DNA of 7,862 nt from an uncultured Clostridia bacterium (GTDB lineage: Bacteria > Bacillota > Clostridia > Oscillospirales > Acutalibacteraceae). Location of the stretch: contig CAMVBD010000049.1 of assembly GCA_947165615.1 (NCBI GenBank), positions 1 through 7,862 of the forward strand, written 5' to 3'. This document shows positions 1 to 6,163 of this stretch, one piece after another (the first letter of the stretch is position 1; each line of letters starts with the position of its first letter). The translations under genes were made by a program, and so were the position numbers. The notes beneath the pieces are model-generated. The model was not told where the DNA came from. It did no database searches and saw only the letters and a list, made by a program, of their open reading frames with translations.

Positions 1-1311
1 GTGACGCTTTTGTCGGCGTTTTTGATCGTTTCGGCGCTGAGTTATTTCGGCATTCTCAAGGACGTGCCGCTGGTCTCGTCCCTGACGGACCGCCTGCACG
101 TCGCCGTTGACGGCGAGAAGGAACCGGCAGACGCCGCGTTCGGCGACGCGCTGGACCTCTCCCCCGCCCCGACGCCCTCCAAAAGCGCCCTGCCGCCGGC
201 CTCCGCCCCGCGGGAGGAACCCGACGAGACCGCGGCGGACGAATCCGCGTCCGCCCCCGCCGAAAAAGAGAGCGTATCGCTGTCGGGCTATTTACAGTAC
301 GAGGTCCACGAGCTGAACGACAGTTTTTCGGTCCTTACGCTGATTCTGGAAAAAGAGACGTCCGTACAGCCCGACAACAGGACTTCCGCCGTAAAAGTCG
401 GCGCGGTCACGGCAGAGGGGGACGCGCTGAAAAGTTTTTGCGGCCGCCACGTCACCCTGACCGGCGTGCCCTACGTAAACGGCGACGGCGACCTTGCCCT
501 GTCCGACTGCAAGGCGGAGGTCCTGCCCGCGGACGAGCGCGTAAACAACCTGTACGACGGCGGCGTTTCCGCCAAGATCGACATGAACGTGGACAAGTCC
601 AAGGGCTACAAACTCTACGTCCGGGCAAGACCCGCAGGCGACGGCCCCATTCTGCGGATGCTTGACGACGGCGCGGCAGTCAAAGTACTGGGTACGCTCG
701 GGGACTGGACGCTGATCGACTACGGCAGCCGTCAGGGCTGGGTGAACACCGATATGGCAGGTCTTGGCAACGTGTTGGGCGACGCGAACGCCGACGCGCC
801 GGGCGTCCCCGTCGACGACCCCGTGGACGCCGTGGACATTTCGCTGACCGTGGAGCCCGTTACCGTCTCTTGCTCCGAAGAAGTCCGGGAAGACGAAGAC
901 TACGGCAGGAAGTGGGTTTCAGACTTTGCCTGCGACGGGCGTCTTGAGACGGGCTGGATGGCGGACCCCGAAGAGGAGCCGTGGCTCCGCCTGAATTTTG
1001 ACGGCAATAAGACCGTTTCCGGCGTCAAGATCCTCAACGGCTGTCTTTGGGACGGTCGGGAAGACGGCAAAACGCTGCTCTCCTCGCCTTACGAGGCTTA
1101 CGGCAGGGTCCGCCGCTTTACGCTTTCGTTTTCGGACGGGACAAGCGTGACGCTGACCGCGAAAGACGTCCGGGAGACGTCGTTTGAATCCAACGTGTTC
1201 CTGCTCGAAAAGCCCGTAAAAACCTCCTACGTCCGCCTGACCGTGGAGACCGTTTATGAAGGTGAAACTTACGCGGACACGGTGGTGCTGACCGAATTTG
1301 CTGCGTTCTGA
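1..1311 (+). CDS. Membrane-anchored SH3b / discoidin-like (NADase-type glycan-binding) protein, 5' end probably missing
   Basis: The frame is open from the first base, so the N-terminus is probably cut off. The GTG at position 1 could be read as a start, but no upstream sequence is visible and the hydrophobic segment (visible residues about 2-20) lacks the usual preceding positive charges. Visible order: membrane helix; Pro/Ala/Glu-rich linker (about 40-92); a beta-rich section (about 93-177) that could be OB-fold-like; an SH3b-like domain (about 195-255; YVRARPAGDGPILRML, then GDWTLIDYGSRQGWVN); and a C-terminal discoidin-like domain (about 282-436; FACDGRLETGWM, EPWLRLNF, VSGVKILNG, then RFTLSFSDG and a final strand). 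That last pattern matches what is known as the NADase-type glycan-binding domain in Firmicutes. I infer an extracytoplasmic carbohydrate or cell-wall-binding role. No catalytic domain is visible, though one could lie in the missing N-terminus. A strong terminator follows 20 nt after the stop. Confidence 0.8.
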   Translation: MTLLSAFLIVSALSYFGILKDVPLVSSLTDRLHVAVDGEKEPADAAFGDALDLSPAPTPSKSALPPASAPREEPDETAADESASAPAEKESVSLSGYLQYEVHELNDSFSVLTLILEKETSVQPDNRTSAVKVGAVTAEGDALKSFCGRHVTLTGVPYVNGDGDLALSDCKAEVLPADERVNNLYDGGVSAKIDMNVDKSKGYKLYVRARPAGDGPILRMLDDGAAVKVLGTLGDWTLIDYGSRQGWVNTDMAGLGNVLGDANADAPGVPVDDPVDAVDISLTVEPVTVSCSEEVREDEDYGRKWVSDFACDGRLETGWMADPEEEPWLRLNFDGNKTVSGVKILNGCLWDGREDGKTLLSSPYEAYGRVRRFTLSFSDGTSVTLTAKDVRETSFESNVFLLEKPVKTSYVRLTVETVYEGETYADTVVLTEFAAF

Positions 1312-1331
1312 CTCCCCAACCATACAAAACC

Positions 1332-1366
1332 GCCCTGAGACGTCGGTCTCAGGGCTGGCTTTTTTT
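1332..1366 (+). terminator. Rho-independent terminator after the SH3b/discoidin gene
   Basis: A perfect 10-bp stem (GCCCTGAGAC at 1332-1341 with GTCTCAGGGC at 1346-1355) closes on a GTCG loop. It is followed, after TGGC, by seven T residues (1360-1366). It lies between two convergent genes. On the opposite strand the stem is followed by a weaker GGTTTTG run, so it may also slow minus-strand transcription from the 1384-1938 gene. Confidence 0.9.
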
Positions 1367-1383
1367 CAGCAGGCGGACGCTTG

Positions 1384-1938
1384 TCACGGCTCCTGTGTCA
1401 CGGTCATGACGGCGTGTTCGAGGCGGCAGGTCTCATAGCCGTCCTCCATGGTAAAGGGGGCGACGACGCCTTCGACGGTCACAGCCGCGCCGTCGGGAGG
1501 CAGGCTTTCCGCCGACGGGCGGACGTCCGGCAGCAGATAGATGCCCTGCGCGCAGCACATGGTCGCGTCGCTGACGAAACACGCCATATAAAGCACGTCC
1601 CGTTCCTCATCGTAAAAGGAGCGGAATGCGCCCTTGAGACGCAGGGTCTTTCCGACGTATTCGTCGGGCGACAGCGAGAGCGACACCAAAAACGCATAGG
1701 CGGAGGTGGCGTTTGCCCCGGTCAGGTCGACAAGGTCCCCTTTCCGCACGACGCCGCCGACCGGTCCCTCGGGCGCAAGGGTCGGCACGGGAGCGGGCTC
1801 CGACGCGGCAGGCGCGGCGGTTTCGGACGGGGACGGGGCGGTCGGTTTTTGCTCCGCTTTGCAGGACGAAAGCAGAAAAAGGCAGAAAACCGCGCAGAGG
1901 ACACGCACAACAGCGCGCGGATACAGAGCGTGTTTCAT
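1384..1938 (-). CDS. Small lipoprotein with an OB-like domain (possible resemblance to the DUF1980/YcgQ C-terminal region)
   Basis: The 184-residue product starts with a hydrophobic signal segment (about 10-25) ending in the lipobox L-S-S-C with Cys26 as the lipidation site. It is therefore predicted to be anchored to the outer face of the membrane. A Pro/Ala/Ser-rich tether (about 30-60) leads to a compact beta-rich domain (about 64-182): GKTLRLKGAF, LYMACFVSDATMCCAQGIYL, AAVTVEGVVAPF. A strand followed by a C-C pair, flanked by 'GKTLRLKG' and 'VTVEGVV' strands, resembles the C-terminal part of the YcgQ/TIGR03943 (DUF1980) family as I remember it. I could not test this and give no function. 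The ATG is preceded by AGGATGAG 13 nt upstream, a poor ribosome binding site. The gene is convergent with the preceding discoidin-domain gene and divergent from the AIM24 operon. Confidence 0.75.
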   Translation of the reverse strand: MKHALYPRAVVRVLCAVFCLFLLSSCKAEQKPTAPSPSETAAPAASEPAPVPTLAPEGPVGGVVRKGDLVDLTGANATSAYAFLVSLSLSPDEYVGKTLRLKGAFRSFYDEERDVLYMACFVSDATMCCAQGIYLLPDVRPSAESLPPDGAAVTVEGVVAPFTMEDGYETCRLEHAVMTVTQEP

Positions 1939-1953
1939 ACTATCACCGCGCTC

Positions 1954-1982
1954 ATCCTACCATAAATCCACCCGAAAAGCAA
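1954..1982 (-). promoter_or_regulatory. Candidate promoter for the minus-strand lipoprotein
   Basis: On the minus strand TTGCTT (1982-1977) is separated by 17 nt from TAGGAT (1959-1954), which is preceded by TGG and so looks like an extended -10. The predicted transcript start (about 1947) leaves fewer than ten bases before the ATG at 1938. The -10 also overlaps the only Shine-Dalgarno-like bases, so both cannot be right. This is a tentative call. Confidence 0.35.
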
Positions 1983-2012
1983 GGGCGGAAAAGAATTCCT
2001 TGTTTTTTCTGC

Positions 2013-2041
2013 TTGCATCTAAAAAAGGGCTATGCTATACT
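2013..2041 (+). promoter_or_regulatory. SigA-type promoter of the AIM24-transporter-LRR operon
   Basis: TTGCAT (2013-2018) and TATACT (2036-2041) are separated by exactly 17 nt, and TGC directly precedes the -10 as an extended element. The start of transcription would fall near 2048, giving a leader of about 29 nt before the ATG at 2077. An AT-rich stretch lies just upstream, as expected for a strong housekeeping promoter. No second gene-specific promoter was seen between 2752 and 4486, so this one probably drives all three genes. Confidence 0.75.
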
Positions 2042-2076
2042 GAAAGTAACCCAAATAGGAAAGGAAGATATACATT

Positions 2077-2751
2077 ATGCAGTATGAAATCAAAGGCGGC
2101 ACGCTTCCCGTGGTCGTTTGCAGACTGAACGCGGGAGAACAAATGCTTTGCGAGGGCGGTTCTATGTCCTGGATGGACGATGGCATCGTCATGCAGACCG
2201 AGGGCGGCGGCATCGGCAAAGTCTTCGGCAGAATGTTTACCGGTGAAAAAATGTTCCGTAACCGCTACGTCGCAAACCGGCCCGGCGAAATCGCGTTCGC
2301 GTCCTCGTTCCCCGGTTCCATCCGCGCGGTGGAAGTCACCCCCGACAAGCCCATCATCGCCCAAAAGGGCGCGTACCTCGCCTCCTTCGGCAACGTCGAG
2401 GTTTCCGTCCACTTCCAAAAGGGCCGCGGCGGCTTTTTCGGCGGCGAGGGCTTTTTGATGCAGAAATTCTCCGGCCAGGGCATCGTGTTTTTGGAGATCG
2501 ACGGCTCCGTCGTCGAGTACGACCTGGCTCCCGGCCAGCGCAAGATCATTGACACCGGCTATCTCGCGGCCATGGACGGCACCTGCCAGATCACCGCAGA
2601 GACCGTCAAGGGCGTCAAAAACGTCCTGTTCGGCGGCGAAGGGCTGTTCAACACCGTCGTCATCGGCCCCGGGCACATCATGCTTCAGACCATGCCCATC
2701 AGCAACACGGCGGCCGCGATCTACAGCCACATCCCGCATTCCAGCAACTGA
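2077..2751 (+). CDS. AIM24 family protein (TIGR00266-like)
   Basis: This 224-residue protein looks complete for the bacterial AIM24/TIGR00266 family, a double-psi-like all-beta fold. It opens with MQYEIKGGTLPVVVCRLNAGEQMLCEGGSMSWM, and the middle of the protein carries the Gly-rich run KGRGGFFGGEGFLMQKFSGQG (about 115-135), a hallmark of the family. It is followed by VFLEIDGSVVEYDLAPGQ and a C-terminal section reading LFGGEGLFNTVVIGPG. The biochemical role is unknown in bacteria; the yeast namesake affects mitochondrial inner-membrane organisation. No signal peptide or membrane helix is visible, so it is cytosolic or membrane-peripheral. The start is supported by a GGAAAGGAAG ribosome binding site and the strong promoter at 2013-2041. 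It is the first gene of an operon with the transporter (47-nt gap) and the LRR lipoprotein. Confidence 0.93.
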   Translation: MQYEIKGGTLPVVVCRLNAGEQMLCEGGSMSWMDDGIVMQTEGGGIGKVFGRMFTGEKMFRNRYVANRPGEIAFASSFPGSIRAVEVTPDKPIIAQKGAYLASFGNVEVSVHFQKGRGGFFGGEGFLMQKFSGQGIVFLEIDGSVVEYDLAPGQRKIIDTGYLAAMDGTCQITAETVKGVKNVLFGGEGLFNTVVIGPGHIMLQTMPISNTAAAIYSHIPHSSN

Positions 2752-2765
2752 GAAACCGTGATTAC

Positions 2766-2779
2766 GCCGCGTCGGCGGC
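2766..2779 (+). promoter_or_regulatory. Short GC hairpin between AIM24 and transporter genes
   Basis: GCCGC (2766-2770) and GCGGC (2775-2779) can pair around a GTCG loop within the 47-nt gap, 6 nt before the AGGAGG ribosome binding site at 2786-2791. There is no T-run, so it is not a terminator. It could protect or separate mRNA segments, or simply be chance in GC-rich sequence. Confidence 0.3.
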
Positions 2780-2798
2780 ATAAACAGGAGGAACCTCT

Positions 2799-4490
2799 AT
2801 GGCTAAATCCGAGAAAGGCGCCAAAAAGTCCCTGACCGAAAAAGCGGCGGGACTTGTGACGCTGGTCAAGGACAACTGGCATACCCCGCGCCCCGGAGAG
2901 TTTACGACGATGAAGGAATTCATCTTCTACTGCCTCGGCATCATGGGCGTGTGCGGCTTTACTTTTATCTGCAACGATACCGTGTCGTTTACGGCGGGCT
3001 ATCTTTGCGGCTCCATTTTCGAGATCAAGATGATGGACTTTACCATCATCACCTTCATCGCGCTGGCGGTCAAGTACCTGACGCTGTATATCGAGTCGAT
3101 CTCGATGACCATTTTCGAGAACCTCGGCCATCTGGACGACGCCAGAAAACGCAAGGCGATCATTGCCTACGCCCTGTGCTTTGTCGTGGGCGCCGGCTGT
3201 TACTTTATCCCCTCAGAGCCTTTTGAGTTCATCATCAAGGGCCTGCCGCAGATCGTTGCGAACATTCTGGTCATCACCGGCGTCGGCGGACCGGTCAACT
3301 GGTTCCTGCGGTACAAATTCTGCCGCAAGTACGGCCGGTATAAGCCGTTTCTGATGTTCTACGGCATTCCGATCTCCATCATCACCTGCATCATCCCGTT
3401 TATTCCGACGGATCTCTCCTACACGACAAAACTGGTGGTGCTGCACTTCCTGTTCACCCTGCGCACCCGCTTTTCGGCGATCTATTACGACAACCCCAAG
3501 GCCATCGTCGCGCTCATCACCCCGAACTCGGACGAGCGGCAGAAGTACCACTCCATCGGCGCCATCTTCCTCGGGGCGCTCAGGTCCATCTTCCGCATCG
3601 TGTTCCCGATCATGATCCGCGCGACCGGCGGGTATCTGAACATCCGGTCGTATCAGGTCTTTATCCCGATCCTGTGCGTCTTCTCCTTCGGCATGGCCTT
3701 CTTTATGGCAGGCGTCAAGGAGCGCGTGGCCTCGGGCAACACCGGAGAAACGCCCAAAGTCGAATTCGGCAGGGCCGCCAGAAGCCTTCTGAAGAACAAG
3801 TATTTCTGGATCATCAACATTTCGGCGGTCTTTGGGCTTTGGAACGCCATCGCCGACGGCGTCATCAACTACACCCTCATCTACTCCATCCGCATTGAAT
3901 GGGTCGTGGGCATTGCGTCCATTGCCGGCATCACGTCCAGCCTCGGCAACATCGCCATTCCGTTCCTCATCAAAAAATTCGAAAAGAGGACCGTCATCTT
4001 ATTCATGCGCGCCCTTTGGGTCGCGGTCACGGCGGGCTATATGCTGGGGCTTGTGTTCCCGAATTACTCGGTGCCCATCCTTTTGTTCTTCATCTTCCTG
4101 CGCTCCGGTATTTCGGCGGGCTGCGGCACGCTGACGGACGGCCTGAACGCCGACGCGCTGGACTACCACCAGTGGAAGACCGGCGAGCGCGCGGACAACA
4201 TGGTGTCCATCTTTACGTGGTTTACAACGCCCATCTCAACGGGTCTCGGCCTTGTCGCGCCGGCGCTGCTGAAAAGCGTGGGTCTGACCTCTGACTGGGA
4301 CGTGCTGTTTGACACCGTGATCTTCGGAAAAGCCATGAAGATCTATATCCTTCTCGGCGTGGTCGGACTGATCCTCTGCACGATCCCCTATCTGTGGTAC
4401 GACCTGACCAGAGAAAAGCACGAGATGTGCGTCCGGGAGATCGCCGCCAGAGAAGCCGCGGCGAAGGAAAAGGAGGCGACGGCGCAATGA
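2799..4490 (+). CDS. MFS transporter, GPH (MFS_2) type cation symporter
   Basis: The 563-residue polytopic membrane protein has about twelve hydrophobic segments between residues 40 and 535, with charged ends facing the cytoplasm. Two places show the glycoside-pentoside-hexuronide:cation symporter subfamily. The first is the loop RYKFCRKYGRYKPFLMFYGIP (about 171-191), matching the R-x-G-R-x-[KR]-P-[WF] signature. The second is DALDYHQWKTGERADNM (about 452-468), matching the D-x-x-D-Y-x-x-W-K-T-G-x-R signature. Family members carry sugars or related solutes with Na+ or H+, but the substrate cannot be read from sequence and no sugar-metabolism gene is adjacent. It is longer than the usual 450-500 residues because of a charged N-terminus (1-38), insertions near 75-150 and an Ala/Glu/Lys-rich C-tail (540-563). 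The start has AGGAGG 7 nt upstream. The stop overlaps the next ATG by 4 nt (ATGA), indicating translational coupling to the LRR lipoprotein. Confidence 0.92.
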   Translation: MAKSEKGAKKSLTEKAAGLVTLVKDNWHTPRPGEFTTMKEFIFYCLGIMGVCGFTFICNDTVSFTAGYLCGSIFEIKMMDFTIITFIALAVKYLTLYIESISMTIFENLGHLDDARKRKAIIAYALCFVVGAGCYFIPSEPFEFIIKGLPQIVANILVITGVGGPVNWFLRYKFCRKYGRYKPFLMFYGIPISIITCIIPFIPTDLSYTTKLVVLHFLFTLRTRFSAIYYDNPKAIVALITPNSDERQKYHSIGAIFLGALRSIFRIVFPIMIRATGGYLNIRSYQVFIPILCVFSFGMAFFMAGVKERVASGNTGETPKVEFGRAARSLLKNKYFWIINISAVFGLWNAIADGVINYTLIYSIRIEWVVGIASIAGITSSLGNIAIPFLIKKFEKRTVILFMRALWVAVTAGYMLGLVFPNYSVPILLFFIFLRSGISAGCGTLTDGLNADALDYHQWKTGERADNMVSIFTWFTTPISTGLGLVAPALLKSVGLTSDWDVLFDTVIFGKAMKIYILLGVVGLILCTIPYLWYDLTREKHEMCVREIAAREAAAKEKEATAQ

Positions 4491-5341
4491 AAAAGAGACT
4501 GATCTGCCTGTTCCTGATCCTTGCGGCGCTGTCCATCCTGTCCGCCTGCGCGGCGCTTGGCGACGGCCCCGCCGTCACGTACAAGGAAGTGGACGGCGAA
4601 ATGCACGTGGTCGGCTATACCGACAAGACCACGGTCAAAGAACTTGTGATCCCGGACGAAGTGGACGGCAAGCCCGTGACCGTGATCGAGGATTTCGGTC
4701 TTTGCAACGCCGACAGCCTGGAAAAGATCACCCTCGGAAAGAACGTGCGCGAGATCGGCACATGGTCCATGACCAACAACCAGCGTCTTGCGGCCTTTGA
4801 CGTCGCCGAAGGCAACGAGCACTTTAAGGCCGTGGACGGCGTACTGTTTTCCGCGGACGGCAAGATCCTGTACTACTACCCCTGCGGCAGAGAGATCGAA
4901 TTTGACAAATTCGGCCGCGCAAAGACCGACGACGAAGGCAACGCCGTTTACGTCGACTACGAGATCCCCGAAGGCGTGGAGGAGATCCATGACAAGGCGT
5001 TTTACAAATGCTATTACGTGGACGTCACCGCCTTCCCGGATACCATTCGTGTGATCGGCGAAAAAGCCTTCCACCGCTGTTCCTCTCTCCACGATTTCGA
5101 GATGCCGGAAGCCATTGAGATCATCGGCAAGGACGCGTTCTCCTATAACGAGAACCTGACCGAACTGACCATCGGCGAACACATCCGTGAGATCGGCGAA
5201 TACGCGTTTTTCTACTGCAAAAACCTCAAAGTCATCAACATCAAAGCCGCCAAGGAAAACCTGACCCTCGGCAAAAAGTGGGAGCCGACCGAAAAAGGCC
5301 GCATCCTGTCGGATCTGACCGTAAATTTTGACGTCAAATAA
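4487..5341 (+). CDS. Leucine-rich repeat (BspA/LRR_5-type) lipoprotein
   Basis: The 284-residue product begins MKKRLICLFL, has a hydrophobic stretch to residue 20 and a lipobox L-S-A-C with Cys21 as the predicted lipidation site, so it should be displayed outside the membrane. After an entry strand (about 30-47) it carries BspA-type repeats of about 23 residues: VKELVIPDEVDGKPVTVIEDFGLC, LEKITLGKNVREIGTWSM, VDYEIPEGVEEIHDKAFYKC, FPDTIRVIGEKAFHRCSS, FEMPEAIEIIGKDAFSYN and LTELTIGEHIREIGEYAFFYC. A non-repeat insert (about 100-147) interrupts them. The repeats usually mediate protein or surface binding in gut bacteria; the ligand is unknown. The ATG at 4487 was chosen over an upstream in-frame start because AGGAGG lies 10 nt before it, it overlaps the transporter stop, and it gives a proper signal peptide. 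It is the last gene of the operon and is followed by a terminator. Confidence 0.92.
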   Translation: MKKRLICLFLILAALSILSACAALGDGPAVTYKEVDGEMHVVGYTDKTTVKELVIPDEVDGKPVTVIEDFGLCNADSLEKITLGKNVREIGTWSMTNNQRLAAFDVAEGNEHFKAVDGVLFSADGKILYYYPCGREIEFDKFGRAKTDDEGNAVYVDYEIPEGVEEIHDKAFYKCYYVDVTAFPDTIRVIGEKAFHRCSSLHDFEMPEAIEIIGKDAFSYNENLTELTIGEHIREIGEYAFFYCKNLKVINIKAAKENLTLGKKWEPTEKGRILSDLTVNFDVK

Positions 5342-5352
5342 GCCCCTCCCGT

Positions 5353-5399
5353 AAAAAAAATCCCTGCCCGGAGCCGTTTGTTCCGGGCGGAATTTTTTT
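5353..5399 (+). terminator. Terminator of the AIM24-transporter-LRR operon
   Basis: GCCCGGA (5366-5372) pairs with TCCGGGC (5382-5388) around a 9-nt loop, extended outward by a wobble and a C-G pair. Seven T residues follow (5393-5399). The eight A residues at 5353-5360 make the element roughly symmetrical. It lies 11 nt after the LRR stop codon. Confidence 0.88.
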
Positions 5400-5482
5400 A
5401 TCCTTCCGAAAAACAAGAGAACAAAATAAAATTGAATGCAATGCGAACAGCAAAAATGTAAAATTCAAACACCGTTTTTTAT

Positions 5483-5500
5483 AAAAAATAATTATTTTTT
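5483..5500. repeat. Perfect 18-bp AT palindrome upstream of the HTH promoter
   Basis: AAAAAATAATTATTTTTT reads identically on both strands, with its centre between 5491 and 5492. It lies 17 bp upstream of the -35 box of the regulator gene. It could be an operator, an UP-element-like region or a DNA-bending tract. Only A and T are present, so chance within an AT-rich island cannot be excluded. Confidence 0.6.
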
Positions 5501-5517
5501 GTTTTCAAAATTTTCAA

Positions 5518-5546
5518 TTGACAAATTTCGTACAATTCGTTATTAT
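5518..5546 (+). promoter_or_regulatory. Near-consensus SigA promoter of the HTH regulator
   Basis: TTGACA (5518-5523) is the perfect -35 consensus. After exactly 17 nt comes TATTAT (5541-5546), a five-of-six -10 match. The A/T-rich DNA upstream could add UP-element strength. Transcription should start near 5553-5555, giving a leader of about 60 nt that begins with a hairpin. The spacer and -35 end hold an imperfect direct repeat (ACAAATTTCGT at 5521-5531, ACAATTCGT at 5532-5540), a candidate operator for self-repression by the encoded XRE-type protein. The operator idea is inference. Confidence 0.85.
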
Positions 5547-5554
5547 AAAGTGTA

Positions 5555-5591
5555 ATAGCAGACGCAGGGTTTTCCCGCGCTCAGCTGCTAT
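5555..5591 (+). promoter_or_regulatory. 5'-UTR hairpin of the HTH regulator mRNA
   Basis: ATAGCAG (5555-5561) pairs perfectly with CTGCTAT (5585-5591). Inside, CGC-A-GGG (5563-5569) pairs with CCC-GCG (5574-5579) around a TTTT loop, with one bulged A and a small asymmetric internal loop. Because the predicted transcription start is at about 5553-5555, this stem would sit at the very 5' end of the mRNA. The ribosome binding site (GGAAAGGAG, 5598-5606) lies outside the stem and remains free. A 5'-stabilising stem is the simplest reading; a protein-binding site is an alternative. Confidence 0.65.
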
Positions 5592-5614
5592 CGGATTGGA
5601 AAGGAGAACACACG

Positions 5615-6160
5615 ATGTCAGACTTCACGGTATCAAAAGAGGAACAAAACCGCTTGATCCTGGCGCTGACCCCCATGCTGCAGCCGCTGCGCGCAAAGGT
5701 CGGCATTTCACAGGGCGAGCTGGCGCCCATCCTCGGCATTTCCAGACAGACCTATTCCGCCATTGAGTGCGAAAAGCGTCTGATGAGCTGGAACACTTAC
5801 ATGTCCCTGTTGTTTTTCTACGACAACAACGACGGCTCGCGCGAGTTCCTGCGCGCCTCCGACGCGTACCCGAGAGACATGATCAAGAGCTTCAACGCGG
5901 GCAAAATGCCCCGCAGCGCGGAAAAAGCGCAGATCGCCGGTATTCCGGACGAGATCACCGAAAAACTGGACGAAATGGCGCTGCACGCCATCCGCACCGT
6001 GGTCATGGTGGAATACGCCCGCTGCACGGACAATACGGATGAAAACGTCGTACGCTCGTTCGGCTCGCTGTCCGTCATGCATCCCGACGCCGTCGACACA
6101 GGCGTCAGAACGGTCAAGAGCATTCGCAGAAAGAACAGAAGACGCGCGGAGCGCAAATAA
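5615..6160 (+). CDS. XRE-type helix-turn-helix transcriptional regulator
   Basis: The product is a 181-residue cytosolic DNA-binding protein. The helix-turn-helix lies at about residues 22-66, with LRAKVGISQGELAPILGISRQTYSAIE matching the XRE/Cro pattern (Q-x-x-L-A-x-x-L-G-[IV]-S-R-x-T/Y-x-x-x-I-E). The rest (about 67-155) is predicted mostly helical and resembles no ligand-binding or peptidase domain that I recognise. The tail RRKNRRRAERK is very basic and could add non-specific DNA contacts. The start follows AAGGAG by 8 nt. The gene is monocistronic: it has its own near-consensus promoter and two terminators behind it. Its targets are unknown. Autoregulation is likely, given the repeats in its promoter, but that is inferred. 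Confidence 0.88.
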   Translation: MSDFTVSKEEQNRLILALTPMLQPLRAKVGISQGELAPILGISRQTYSAIECEKRLMSWNTYMSLLFFYDNNDGSREFLRASDAYPRDMIKSFNAGKMPRSAEKAQIAGIPDEITEKLDEMALHAIRTVVMVEYARCTDNTDENVVRSFGSLSVMHPDAVDTGVRTVKSIRRKNRRRAERK

Positions 6161-6163
6161 GAC

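Larger units (their letters stand above)
5400..5614. other. AT-rich intergenic island with promoter and leader of the HTH gene
   Basis: No coding sequence is visible. The part from 5400 to about 5550 is strikingly A/T-rich compared with the GC-rich genes either side, with phased A- and T-runs that could bend DNA or act as an UP element. It contains a perfect 18-bp palindrome (5483-5500), a strong promoter (5518-5546), an imperfect direct repeat within that promoter (5521-5540) and a leader hairpin (5555-5591). All are listed separately. Confidence 0.8.

Noticed and set aside
1381..1965. Plus-strand frame of about 194 codons opposite the small lipoprotein
   Set aside because: It is Arg/Gly/His-rich, typical of antisense translation of GC-rich genes. 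The minus strand has a proper signal peptide with lipobox.
2035..2781. Minus-strand frame of about 248 codons opposite the AIM24 gene
   Set aside because: It runs antisense through the AIM24 coding sequence, promoter and leader. Its translation is Asp/His/Gly-rich without a recognisable fold. The plus-strand protein matches a known family over its full length.
4388..5416. Long minus-strand open frame opposite the LRR lipoprotein
   Set aside because: It mirrors the GC-rich codons of the plus-strand gene and runs through the operon terminator. Its product is low-complexity (Phe/Val/Asp-rich) with no domain, and the plus strand carries a clear lipobox and repeats.
5464..5492. Possible second promoter TTCAAA-17-AATAAT upstream of the HTH gene
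   Set aside because: Such matches are easy to find in AT-rich DNA; the -35 is poor and the -10 lies within the palindrome. The promoter at 5518-5546 is far better.
5555..5614. Riboswitch or T-box in the leader of the HTH gene
   Set aside because: The leader is only about 60 nt, with one simple hairpin and no terminator or ribosome-site sequestering alternative, and it matches no riboswitch core I know.
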